A stretch of DNA of 32,813 nucleotides from Phaeoceros laevis. Its lineage: Eukaryota; Anthocerotophyta; Anthocerotopsida; Notothyladales. Location: positions 1 through 32,813 of the forward strand of contig JBNGIQ010007870.1 in the NCBI GenBank assembly GCA_049999765.1. The letters run 5' to 3'. A program made the translations under genes and the position numbers. Below, piece by piece: positions 21,601-30,690 of this stretch (within the stretch, counting starts at the first letter, position 1; every line of letters starts with the position of its first letter). Below the pieces are notes generated by a model. The model saw only the letters and a list, made by a program, of their open reading frames with translations, was not told the origin of the DNA and did no database searches.

Positions 21601-22838
21601 AGAGATGAATAGACTCCACGACAAAGTTGCAGCCCTGGAAGTGGAACTCCAGGGTGAGAGGATGCGGCACCAAGAAGTCATGGCCAAGTTTCAAGAGATT
21701 CAAGAACAGTTGCATGGGTGAGTCAGTAGGATGGCCACAACCAAAACGAATATTTTGATATGTATTTGAAGCAGTATTTGATCTCCAAAACTAACGTGAC
21801 AAATGTGCAGGAATGGAGCCATAAGTGATAGCTCTGTAAGGCGCCCAAGAGATGTTGAAAGGGCAAATCTACGTAGAGCAGCAGAGGAAGAAGAGTCTAG
21901 GACCAGAAAGGTACGCAACAGACAGTGTAGCTTTTGGGTTGTGCAAATAGACTTCATGTGGTTGTTTAGCTGCCATTCGGTTTGGTCCCAGGATCTTTCC
22001 CTCTGACGATTATTCCTTCTACGGTTTCACCTTACAGGACCGAGAAATCGCTGCGGCAGCTCAGCAGCTTGCAGAATGCCAAAGAACTATTTTGCTCCTT
22101 GGGAAGCATCTGAAGACTCTGTCGTCCCCGGCTCACTCCGCTGAGACATCTACTTTGGAGTCATCCTCTGACTCTGCATCATCTATGGAGAAGCTCACTC
22201 GGAATATGGAATTGCTTCGGTCGCAGGCAGATGATGTGCTGTCCTCTAATGATGCCCAAAATGGCCACTACAGAGAGTCTCCAGCACAGCAACATGGTGC
22301 CGGAGGGTACGCCAGTACCCCAAAGAGGAAAAGTGGCACGGAGATACCATGGAATTCCTGTATCAGTCCGCAGGGCAGCTCTGTATCCACTGGCAGCTAT
22401 ACCTCTGAAACTGAGAGCAAGATAGACCGGAACGGGAATGAAAATGTGGGCCATCATGCAGGTGCTCAATCGCAGTACGGGACACCACAGGGAAAACTTC
22501 CTGACTCGTATGCTTCTAGAGAAAACGGGTATCATGTTCGGGGCGGGAGTGCTGGCAGCCATGCATACACACCAGACAGAACTCCGTTCTCACTGCCTAG
22601 TTCTCCATCTCCTTCCGATTCTGCCTCGATGAGTTCTCCATCCAAGTCGCCAGCTACAGTGTTACCTTCCAAATTGAGAGTCTCAAGTCTAAATGGACGG
22701 GGCAACGTCAACCTGTCCAAGAGCATGGATTCTGGTGACAACGGCACCAACTCCCACGACCAGAGGAGTAATGGCAGTGGAAGCTCAACTTTCAGCCGCT
22801 TTTACTCTCGGATGAGAAGCACTGGCAGTGTGAGTTAG
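18635..22838 (+). CDS. Filament-like plant protein (FPP), six exons, 1209 residues
   Basis: FPPs are plant coiled-coil proteins first described as partners of the matrix-attachment protein MFP1. Exons 18635-18760, 18886-19063, 19164-21130, 21260-21717, 21811-21910 and 22038-22838 join in frame across GT-AG introns of 93-129 bp to 1209 codons plus TAG. The N-terminus MENRRSWPWRKKSS is the family start signature. Residues about 103-146 hold the conserved block GWEKAESEALTLKQQLE ... GALKECMRQLR. Around 480-505 come WASALVAQLAQFRKDK and INFDIMDDFAEMERLAGM. Residues 758-910 are long coiled coil. DREIAAAAQQLAECQRTILL begins exon 6, followed by a Ser/Pro-rich tail. All hallmark motifs are present and there are no frameshifts. 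It is somewhat longer than the roughly 1000 residues typical of flowering-plant FPPs. No membrane segment or signal peptide is visible. Confidence 0.95.
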
Positions 22839-23685
22839 GTAAATTATCCTTCAAGAAACGCTTTCCTTTGAAGCAGGTGCTTGTACAAAAGTCAGTTAGT
22901 AGCCAAGGGTTGGGAACTTCTGAGGTAAGGCTGGATTGCAGCACGATGAAGTGTCTAAGGAGATCCTTATAAGTAAAATGCGAAAGAATTGATAGAACTT
23001 CGAATGGAATGCACACCTCCTGCAGTGAGCTGCCAATTCTGCAAGCGTAGAAAAAGCGACTGAAACTGCTCGAGATACCGAAACCTAAGGCCCTGAGGAA
23101 CGCTTCCAAAGTGAAGGTTTTCCTTCGGTCCTGATATGAATCAGCACTTCCTCGAAAACTTCTGGAGTCTGGACTTTAGGCTGACTTGTGCACTTTTAGT
23201 CTGGGCTCCTCAGAGTTTTGCACAAGGGCCCTTTTCGCACTTGGCAATTTTTTCGAGCAAACTTGACCCATTTTGGTGGGTGTCAAATGGCCTAGTCAAC
23301 ATCTGAGTGAACATCATTCATTGAAATCAGTAACACAAAACATGTTACATTCCCCATCGGAAAAAAACGCAAATGTAATAGCTATTGGAAGATGATGGAT
23401 ACTCAAGGGAAGCGGTTCTCGACCCTGCAAGCTAACAACGTTAACGAACAACCTTGCATGCAACCCCTCTGATGTCGGATTGATTACTATACCCACTACC
23501 ACTGAAGTAAAAAAAAAAAAGCTACCTCAGGCGAATGCACAATAACTTCCTGCCCGTCTTACCCACCAAGGCTGCATTCAGGTGACGAAACGAAAGTAGG
23601 GCTGCCAGAGCAGCAACATTGGAAACATCCACCAAATTCCTACACAACCACATTAAGTTAGAATAGCTTGACCACATTACGTTCA
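22839..23685. other. FPP 3' flank and gene-free sequence
   Basis: Presumably includes the FPP 3' untranslated region. No canonical AATAAA is obvious soon after the stop, though plant signals are loose. An A run lies at 23509-23520. No other feature is seen. Confidence 0.5.
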
Positions 23686-23689
23686 GGCA

Positions 23690-23960
23690 TCCAACTTCAG
23701 CCCCTTCTCCTTGACTGGAAAAGCAGCACAATATGTGTAAAGCTCCCTATATGGTCTAGCTTGGCATACCCATTTATCATGGCAGTCCATGTTACCGCAT
23801 CCTTTGTGGACAGACTGTGAAGTACTTTGCGTGCATCTTCCAACTCCCCACATTTTGCATACCCAGCAATCATAGCATTCCATGTCACTGCATTCCTTGT
23901 GACCGTACTGTCAAAAACCTTGCGTGCATCTTCCAACTCCCCACTTACGCACATCTCATC
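23690..23960 (-). pseudogene. PPR fragment downstream of the FPP gene
   Basis: On the minus strand one frame holds GELEDARKVFDSTVTRNAV, TWNAMIAGYAKCGELEDARK and DAVTWTAMINGYAK, which are two consecutive S-type PPR motifs. The expected continuation (P motif with xLFxxM then EGLxPD) appears only in another frame as KEKGLKLDA, showing an indel near 23750. No start, upstream repeats or downstream E domain is present. It resembles the PPR pseudogene at 8638-10330 (same CGELEDARK wording and same nucleotide blocks such as CCATTTATCATGGC), so the two probably derive from one family. Confidence 0.82.
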
Positions 23961-24415
23961 TGGCTTGTGCGTCTTTGGGTCTGCTCTGTGAAAAATGTTA
24001 GGCAAACAAGAGTACTTTGCACTTAGCTGCATAGCAGCCTTGGAATCCCCCTACGGTAACCAAATAACAGCAACATTGGCTCTGGATAATGGAAACTCAA
24101 GAGACGAATCCTACAAAGGTGGCCACGAAATCCCATACCAGAGAAGTGAAATGAAAGAGATGCTCCGTCTACTCAGGGGTTCATCCCGCATACTGCTGAA
24201 GTGTGGGATCTGCCGGGTAAGGTGCATGGTGCAATCTCTAGTCCAAGGGGCCGCCCTCAACGACTTGTAAACGCATACACATCCTACTACATCACAAAGG
24301 CTCGGACTATCTCAACCAAGCGAAAGTCCTTTACCAGCACATTGCCAGGAGAAATTGCAACAAGCTGTGTACAACATCCAATTTCATTTTTGATTTGGGT
24401 CCCCGGGTGGGGTTG
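23961..24415. other. Spacer between PPR relic and U2 gene
   Basis: No gene recognised. Because the U2 gene is transcribed leftwards, any 3'-end formation signal should lie just below 24416; I see no clear match to the plant snRNA 3' box. Confidence 0.45.
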
Positions 24416-24610
24416 GGGTGCGCCAGGCTGTGGAGGCAGTGCAATACCAAAGCGACGCGCGCAGGACCGAAGTAGCAAGCTACCCCGTTGGTCCTGCCCC
24501 CTGGGAGAAATTAGATTAATATCGTGTGGATCGATGATCCACGTATCAGATATTAAACTGATAAGAACAGATACTACACTTGATCTTAGCCAAAAGGCCG
24601 AGAAAGGTAT
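24416..24610 (-). ncRNA. U2 spliceosomal snRNA
   Basis: U2 RNA pairs with the intron branch site. On the minus strand the gene begins ATACCTTTCTCGGCCTTTTG at 24610 and continues GCTAAGATCAAG as in all plant U2 RNAs. GTAGTA, the branch-site pairing element, is at 24577-24572. Stem IIa is GTGGATC/GATCCAC, perfectly paired although both arms differ from the usual GTGGGTC/GGCCCAC. Stem III pairs GCAGGACC (24461-24468) with GGTCCTGC (24490-24497). Stem-loop IV contains GGTATTGCACTGCCTCC, the U2B''/U2A' binding loop, closed by GCGC pairs. Length of about 195 nt fits plant U2. The Sm site region (near 24505-24520) reads TAATTTCTCC, weaker than the usual T-rich site. An ATAAGTTT about 30 bases upstream could be the TATA box; the plant upstream sequence element is not evident. 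Confidence 0.93.
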
Positions 24611-24945
24611 GAGTACACGAATAGCAAGCTGCAAACTTATGTCTCACTAATGCCAGCGACATCTCGCGTGCAGTATGGGATAATGGGTTATAAGTGAATG
24701 GGAGTTGCAAACAAAAGTGTTGTGCTGAATACCACTCTCCAACACATCCGCGTGCACCTGCCTGCCAGATTCCACATCTCCCGCTCTTGCACAAGCATGC
24801 AAGGCAGCGACAAAAACGTGACCATTGGCAATTGAAATCTTTGTGAAATATATCTTTGGTACTTTGCTTTTTACTTCTCGGCATATTGAAAACGATCGGA
24901 CTTAGTCAATCACGCTACATGCACATGGTAGCAGGAGTCTTGGCT

Positions 24946-25017
24946 GCCCTTGAACCAGACTACAAGGCATATGCAAAGCATAAGGCATATGCCCTTGAAC
25001 CAGACTACAAGGCATAT
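24946..25017 (+). repeat. 27-bp direct repeat, 45-bp period
   Basis: A 27-bp unit starting GCCCTTGAACCAGACTACAA occurs at 24946-24972 and again, identically, at 24991-25017. The 18-bp spacer itself ends in AAGGCATAT, the end of the unit. The exact match implies a recent local duplication. It lies just before the PPR-DYW relic. Confidence 0.95.
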
Positions 25018-25720
25018 TCAGTTTTGTTGCTGAGCAAGCAGCCACATTTGCCAACCTGGTCACTTGCAGTCATGTTGGTCGGGTAGCTGACGGCAAAAAA
25101 TACTTCAGAAGCATGGTGGAAGAGCATGGCATCACGCCAACTGTTCAGCACTACAACTGCATGGTAGACCTCCTTGCCCGTTCGGGCTCCCTGGACGAGG
25201 CTCACAACATGTTGCAGACCATGCCTCTGGAGCAAGATAGTGTGGGGTGGAAGTGCCTGCTGAGTGCGTGCAAAACACACAGCAACATTGACATAGGAAG
25301 GCACCGCTTCGATCGGCTAATAGAAATGGAGCCCCATGAGGTATGTACTCATGTCCAACATCTATGCAAATGCAGCTAGTGGGAGGACGTCAAGCATGTA
25401 GAAAAGCTGCGAAAGCATGCTAACCAGAAGAAGCCTGCGATGGCCTTAATCACTGTGAATAACAAGGTGCACGACTTCATGGTTGGAAAAAATTAGTTGA
25501 TACATCTGCAAAGCTGAGGAGTTTGAATGAGCAGACGCATGCTGACACAGCATTTGAAGCACTTCGTGAGAGTGAGGAGGATGCCCTGTGTGGACATGCT
25601 GAGAAACTGGCTCTAGCTTACGGTCTCCTAAACACACCTGACGGCACAACTTTGCTAGTAACCAAGAATCTCCGAATGTGTGATCACTACCATAGAGGCA
25701 CAAAAATCATCTCGAAGACA
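25016..25720 (+). pseudogene. PPR-E-DYW protein C-terminal fragment
   Basis: The order of motifs is that of an editing-type PPR protein C-terminus: AATFANLVTCSHVGRVADGK (last S motif), EEHGITPTVQHYNCMVDLLA to DSVGWKCLLSACKTH (E1 motif), YVLMSNIYANAA and WEDVKHVEKLRKHANQKK (E2), VNNKVHDFMVG (E+), and then the start of the DYW deaminase-like domain, DALCGHAEKLALAYGLLNTP and VTKNLRMCDHYH. DYW domains act in C-to-U RNA editing in organelles. The HAEKLA zinc/active-site motif is kept, but the second zinc motif expected as CDDCH reads CDHYH. The domain breaks off after TKIISK, before the catalytic HHF and final DYW. E2 is split over three frames and TAG at 25494 interrupts. It is a pseudogene. Confidence 0.88.
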
Positions 25721-25749
25721 GCATTACGCGGGAGCTGCCCGCGTAATGC
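25721..25749. repeat. 12-bp perfect foldback at the DYW breakpoint
   Basis: GCATTACGCGGG (25721-25732) and CCCGCGTAATGC (25738-25749) form a perfect 12-bp stem with a 5-nt loop. PPR homology stops a few bases before this stem. Confidence 0.9.
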
Positions 25750-25883
25750 CGGGGCCCCGCCCTAGATGTTGAGCGTAATCTGGAAGCGCGTGCGGCACAA
25801 GGAGAGACAAGGTGACCAAGTGTTCACTTGGTGCCCAGCCCCTGAAGACCGAACTGCCTCAACTGCGCAGTACAAGAAATGCC

Positions 25884-25937
25884 GCATAATCTGACCGCCA
25901 TAGCACGCTGAAGCTGGCTATGGCGGTCAGATTACGC
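25884..25937. repeat. 21-bp near-perfect foldback
   Basis: The arms at 25884-25904 and 25917-25937 are inverted repeats of each other at 20 of 21 positions, and the single mismatch is a transition that still allows a G-U type pair in RNA. The loop is 12 nt. The inner part reads ATCTGACCGCCATAGC. No clear target-site duplication is seen. It could be the end structure of a foldback element, an imperfect hairpin RNA, or a palindromic insertion footprint. Confidence 0.9.
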
Positions 25938-26743
25938 AGCCAGATTACCAGGCAGAGGAACGTGGATGCCAGCTGGGAGCGAGAGGCAGGGCTGCAGTAC
26001 ACGGAGGAGCGGGAGCTGGTGGGGCGCGAGCTGGCGGGGAAGGGACCGACAGTTTGCATTAATAATATTAATATATACCAGTGCCCAAAACAAATGTCTC
26101 AACCACATTCTGCGTCTGTGCCACCCCACCCTAGTTCCTGTTGCAAGCAGCAACACTAGTTACGCTACCCTACAGGTTTGCATTTCCACACGTCTGCTCT
26201 GCAGGAGGAAGGAAGATTATTTAGAGTGCTTTGGATAGAAAACACTTGTCGCCTTCGAAACTCGATATCACAAAGTTGACAACCATGCCTCATCATGTTT
26301 GCTCCCCACCAGACAACCAGGCCTCATCATGCAGCCACACAAAACTTCTCCACACGTCTCTCAAATGCACATGTAGGACGATGGATACAACTGTAGTGGC
26401 CGCTCAAAGCATAGAAAACATGAGATGCTCCTTTAGGAAGGCACCGTGGAAACACATATCACCTTTTACAGAGCCTCTTTTCTATGCTCCTTTAGGAAGG
26501 CACCTTGGAAGCACGTACAGTATCACTTTTTACAAAGCTTCTAACTAGTGCGGGGTAGCTGAATATTGACACCTTGCATCCATTTATACCTCAAATTTAG
26601 TCTAGCATGCTCCGTCCAAGCATATTGTAAGCATACGGCCACTTGCTGAATGTTGGGAGCTTAAAGGTAGATTCTCTCCATTACGATTTAGCGGGTGGTG
26701 CATAGTACTATAGGCTAGATGACAAAACCGTGGGTTTGTGTCG
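25938..26743. other. Gene-free stretch with a local duplication
   Basis: No recognised gene. A plus-strand frame beginning near 25920 (QRNVDASWEREAGLQYTEER) looks protein-like over about 45 codons but matches nothing I know. Confidence 0.4.
26425..26540 (+). repeat. 59-bp tandem duplication
   Basis: ATGCTCCTTTAGGAAGGCAC begins at 26425 and again at 26484. Similarity continues through TGGAA(A/G)CAC and ATCAC(T)TTTTACA(A/G)AGC. AGCATAGAAAA (26408-26418) and TTTTCTATGCT (about 26478-26488) are also inverted copies of each other. Confidence 0.9.
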
Positions 26744-26843
26744 NNNNNNNNNNNNNNNNNNNNNNNNNNNNNNNNNNNNNNNNNNNNNNNNNNNNNNNNN
26801 NNNNNNNNNNNNNNNNNNNNNNNNNNNNNNNNNNNNNNNNNNN
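26744..26843. other. Assembly gap (100 N)
   Basis: A run of exactly 100 N marking a scaffold join of unknown true length. Confidence 0.99.
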
Positions 26844-26859
26844 GGTATAAGAGCTCTTA

Positions 26860-27035
26860 CTTTCTTTTCAGACAGGATTCTGAAAAGAAAGGGTTCGAGT
26901 TCCTTGCAGACTCTGCATAGAACCATGGGTAACCGCACAAGGGTGCTCTTGCGGAACTCTGCAGTTACCCATGGTTCTACAGTGGTGCTGGCTCATGATG
27001 GGCGTCCCCCTAGTCCCGCTGCAGTTCTCGGGACT
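26860..27035. repeat. Three consecutive hairpins beside the gap
   Basis: Stem 1 is CTTTCTTTTCAGA (26860-26872) with its exact complement (26879-26891), 13 bp. Stem 2 is TAGAACCATGGGTAAC (26918-26933) with its exact complement (26964-26979), 16 bp. Stem 3 pairs AGTCCCG with CGGGACT near 27010-27035, 7 bp. Between stems 1 and 2, GGGTTCGAGTTCC resembles a tRNA B box with a pairable T-arm (AAGGG/TCCTT), but I cannot fold a full tRNA and the 5' side may be lost in the gap. Confidence 0.8.
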
Positions 27036-28299
27036 GGTTTTTTGCAGATCACTATATTGTGGCAGTGGCAAAAGATATCCAGGTTGCTATTGCTCCTTCG
27101 CAAGCTCGCTTTCTTATCTTGATTAAGTTAGCACGAATAGGGAATTGCCTGACACCTCCCAGGGCAGCTGACAAGTTCTATGCCCTACGAGATCTGTCTC
27201 AGGATTTGACTCCAGGACCGCGATCTCGAGCACTTCATGCGTCTGCCAGGTGATTGATTAAGCACAAAACAGATTCCCCTGAAGCAAGCTCCTACCAGAC
27301 TAGACACTGCATATCCCAACCCAGGGCCTCCTGTCTCTTGCATAACCAGCACCATCTGACTTCAGAAACTGCAACTACCTACACAGATCTGATTCAAGCC
27401 AACTATTCACAAAAGCATAAAACTACCTTGGGCAAGCACACGCTACGCTACCAGAACTTCTGTACAACACGTGCAATTGACTGACCAGGTGCCACCAGCA
27501 GGCATAGTGACCATGTGCATGAGATGAGAAAGACAGGCGTCTGAGCTGATAACAAAAGCAAGCTGACAACAGGTCATGATCACTCTGTCCAGCAGCTCCA
27601 AAATGAAAAACTAGCCAGACAACCTATTGACCCAGACAGACCCCGCCTGGATGCCAAGCAATAAATCAACACACACACACGGGCACTCCTCTAGGTACAG
27701 GACATGGCATCCGCATGACTGGCCAAAACGTGCCCCTGACCTATCTACATATGCTCATACACAGTTCAGACAGTCGATGTATAGTCTCGTGCTCCCTGGA
27801 GGCAAGGATTGCTGAGAAGCTGATGAACTGCTACAACAGGCTCTCGGTGTTTTTTGTGAACTGCCAGATTCGGCTTGCTGCAACAAGAGTACAGTCTAAG
27901 CACTCATCTTCTGCGAAACCTTCAGCCCTGCCGTACAGCATTTCCTTACAGAAGTTTTGAAGTGTAGCCCGTACACAATTTACACATTGGAGTTCACCAG
28001 ATCATGGTGACTGCAACCCACGTCAGCCTGGAAAAGCAAATCACCTGGAGCAACAAACTGCAAGAGCTAACCCAATGATCAAGACTCAGCCCGGTCTCAT
28101 GAAACATTGACAACACCCGATGAGGAGTCGTTAGAGTTGTGAACTCCGGGACCGCCCAGACCATGCTAGCACTTTGAACAGTATCAAAAGGGTAGCAGCT
28201 ATCATGCTGTTGTGACTATTGTTTGTCCGAGGACAACCCCGGCACTCGCTGCCTGTGACCCAAGTTTCTGATGGGATCGGTAAAATGTCGGTCCCACCA
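27036..28299. other. Unassigned stretch
   Basis: No gene recognised. A short plus-strand frame near 27045-27253 (VAVAKDIQVAIAPSQARFLI) looks protein-like and could be an exon fragment of unknown origin. A short AC run lies near 27668-27680. The rest shows nothing I can support. Confidence 0.4.
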
Positions 28300-28542
28300 C
28301 GAACAAGTACAGGTCTTATCAGATACGTTCCCAGCACATTGTTGGACAGCACCGTTTTCTTCTATCTCACAACCATCGTTGGGTATCCACTTCAACACAT
28401 TCGTTGTTCCTGTCTGAGTAACGGCTTGACATCTGAAAGCAGAAAGGAACAGTGGCTGAGGTACGATGTCCAAAGGTTCAACGATTTCCACCAATATCAG
28501 TGGATGGATGCATTGGAGCTTCACGCTTGACCAGCCTGAATG

Positions 28543-28607
28543 CAACTTCTCAACCATGTATGCAGCTCCCGCGCCAACTTCTCGACCCATGTATGCAGCT
28601 CCCGCGC
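28543..28607 (-). repeat. 32/33-bp tandem duplication in the BTB pseudogene
   Basis: Two adjacent copies beginning CAACTTCTC and ending CAGCTCCCGCGC lie at 28543-28574 and 28575-28607. One C is missing from the first copy. In translation the segment REL-HTWVEKL appears twice, while the intact paralogue has it once. Confidence 0.9.
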
Positions 28608-28904
28608 CACAGAGGGTTCAAGGGGTGACTCAGCCTCCTTCCTAGCAACCTTCCTAGCAAACTTACGTTCCACTGAAGACTCCCTGAAGGTCTTAAATGC
28701 CCCTCGCAAGTGCTCCTCATCAGGCAAACGGCACTCTGAGCAATTCCTCCGCTGGGATGGATACCCTGGTGCAGGCCCAAAGCAAAATCCTTCGCAGCCT
28801 CAAGTACGTCTTCAGGGATATGGTTGTTTCATCTGAACTGAATGTTGCAGCCAAATAGAGATCAAATGCTGGGAATGGGTATCCATATCCTCCAGCTTGC
28901 TTGC

Positions 28905-28972
28905 CATATCCTTCACCAAACCTGCAGCTCCGGAATCCCATATCCTTCACCAAACCTGCAGCTCCGGAATCC
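28905..28972 (-). repeat. 34-bp perfect tandem duplication in the BTB pseudogene
   Basis: The 34-bp unit starting CATATCCTTCACCAAACCTG occurs twice without interruption (28905-28938, 28939-28972). The intact gene has a single copy near 31783-31810. Confidence 0.95.
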
Positions 28973-29490
28973 GTCTCGTCCAATAAAGGCTTCTCTGCTG
29001 TGTCCAGTTGTGAAAACTGGGTGAAACACCAAACTAAGAACTCGGCATCCATGGCTTCCTCCTTCAGAGCAGCTACCAAGATGTGCATCGCACATTTGTC
29101 GAGCATAAGAAATCTGGCAGCATGCACAGTTTGGAATGCAGACACCAGTGTCAGCTGGTTGTGGACCATAGTACCCGTATACAAAAACTGCACTGTTGTG
29201 AGCATGGCCGCTGTGGTGATGTCGGGAAGAGGAATTTCGGTGAGCCTGCTTTCGCTCATCCCGTTGGTCAGCAGGCTTTTGAGCACAGAGGACCTGGCCA
29301 CCAGCAGCAAGCGGCAAGCACGGACCCTGCCACCATTACTGCAAACGAACTGCACGTCACTGTACTCAGGATCGTTAACCATACCACGCAGATTCTGTAT
29401 CAGCACTTCACCCTCAGCAGACTGCAGCAGGTTTGCGACTGGTGGCGCACTCAGCAATGCCACAGTAGCTCTTGACGGAGGCTACTCCAT

Positions 29491-30200
29491 CGCGGATTTT
29501 GTGGATGAAGGCTCCGTATTAGAACTCCCAGCGACTTCGGAGATAGCAGCCGAGAGCGGGAGGGAACTCACCGGCTTCCCGGCTGACCCTTGCCCACATG
29601 ACTGCCGCCTCCCACGTCCCCTCGTGCCTACCATGCTGCCCGCCGTGCCCGCTCTGCCGCATGCCTGATTGTGCTTCACCCTCGTAGGCTATTCAGTCAC
29701 TACTGGCGTTTCTGGCTTTTGGTACATTGCGTGGCATATCAGATTCTAGAAAGTGAATGACTTTCAGCTGGTGCAGTTCAGATCTGGAGCACCTTCAAAC
29801 AAGCGAATTGCTTGAGTGTGCTGCGAATTAATTCAAGGCCCTTCAGAGTGTCCACGCACACAAGTGGATGGAAGGTAGACGGGAAGGATCCAATTCGGAG
29901 GAGAAGGGGGCTTCGTCGTCGACAGCTTCGAGACCCGGAGCGGTTAACCCCCCACCTCCTAGCTATACTACGCCTGCTAGCTCGCAAGCATCCTCTTGGT
30001 GCGCTGGTTCTGAGGGCCGGTTGATGACATTTTGTTGTGCAATTGCTATTGCCTCTGGTATAGCCAGAGTGATAAATAAAATACACACACACAACAAACA
30101 CACATGGGAGAGCTAGGACAAGCAATCCGCTGGGGCACCGATTACATTCTGAAAGCGCACTGTTGTCCTCAAGAACTTTACAAATCAATAAACGCACACA
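29491..30200. other. Spacer between BTB-family copies
   Basis: No gene recognised with confidence. A plus-strand frame at 29868-30116 begins MEGRREGSNSEEKGASSST, contains NPPPPSYTTPASSQ and ends with a moderately hydrophobic stretch (MTFCCAIAIASGIARVI). It could be a small or fragmentary protein but matches no family I know. GATAAATAAAATACACACAC follows. Confidence 0.35.
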
Positions 30201-30264
30201 CATATTGCCAAGACCCTAAGCATATACGGGCCATATTGCCGAAACCATAAGCATATATGGCCAT
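30201..30264. repeat. About 31-bp tandem duplication
   Basis: CATATTGCC followed by a CCxTAAGCATATA block and GGCCAT occurs at 30201-30234 and 30232-30264 with a few differences. It lies at the downstream edge of the BACK-only fragment, where homology to the BTB gene ends. Confidence 0.85.
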
Positions 30265-30690
30265 CTTCTATGCCAGCAATAGGATGATGATTGAGGATAC
30301 GCGTCCACTTCACCACACTCATGATTTCTCCGTGAACAGCTTGATAGCTTACAGCTGAAAATAAAGGTGGCTGAGGTATGACGTCCAAAGGTTCCAGAAT
30401 TTCCTCTAATATCAGAGGATGCATTGAAGCTTCACTCTTGACCCAGCCTGACCGCAGCCTCTCAACCCATTTTCGCAGTTCACTTGTCACACCAGGTTCC
30501 AAGGGTGACATGATCACCGGTCTAGGCAACCTAGAAGACTCCCGGAAGGTCTGGAAGGCCTTTCGCAAATACAATTCATCAGGCAAACACGCCTTAAGCA
30601 CTTCCTCGGCAGGCGAAGAGGCCCTGGTGCAGGCCCTCTTCCGCAACCTCAAGTACTCCTTGAAACTTGTGGTTGTGGTGTTTGCACTTT
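30240..30690 (-). pseudogene. BACK-region fragment of the BTB-BACK-SPRY family
   Basis: On the minus strand a frame reads YLRLRKRACTRASSPAEEVL, DELYLRKAFQTFRESSR, SPLEPGVTSELRKWVERLRS, MHPLILEEILEPLDVIPQPP and SAVSYQAV. This corresponds to residues about 228-350 of the intact protein at 31247. No BTB domain precedes it and no SPRY-like domain follows. It is more diverged than the 28300-29490 copy, so it is probably an older duplicate. The same orientation as that copy suggests the two once formed a tandem pair opposed to the intact gene. Confidence 0.85.

Larger units (their letters stand above)
28300..29490 (-). pseudogene. BTB-BACK-SPRY-like pseudogene, inverted paralogue of 31247-32761
   Basis: The minus strand carries a copy of the gene at 31247. 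The homologous start ATG is at 29490-29488, but the third codon is TAG (29484-29482) where the intact gene has GAG. The frame then reads through the BTB domain (VLIQNLRGMVNDPEYSDVQF ... SVLKSLLTNGMSESRLTEIP) into the BACK-like region up to ACTRVSIPAEELLRV, where one extra base near 28735 shifts it. The rest continues in two further frames (LPDEEHLRGAFKTFRES; KLHSGWSSVKLQCIHPLILV; EPLDIVPQPLFLSAFRCQAV) to CEIEENGAVQQC. Homology fades near 28310, so most of the SPRY-like domain is missing. A 34-bp duplication (28905-28972) and a 19-bp deletion (near 28875) nearly cancel, adding five codons. Confidence 0.9.

Noticed and set aside
26844-26910. Complete tRNA gene beside the gap
   Set aside because: A T-arm-like segment is present but no cloverleaf with anticodon loop can be formed from the visible bases; kept only as a weak finding.
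28901-29668. Plus-strand frame of 255 codons
   Set aside because: It is antisense to the BTB pseudogene, whose minus-strand frame has clear BTB homology; the same antisense frame also appears opposite the intact gene at 31210-31851.
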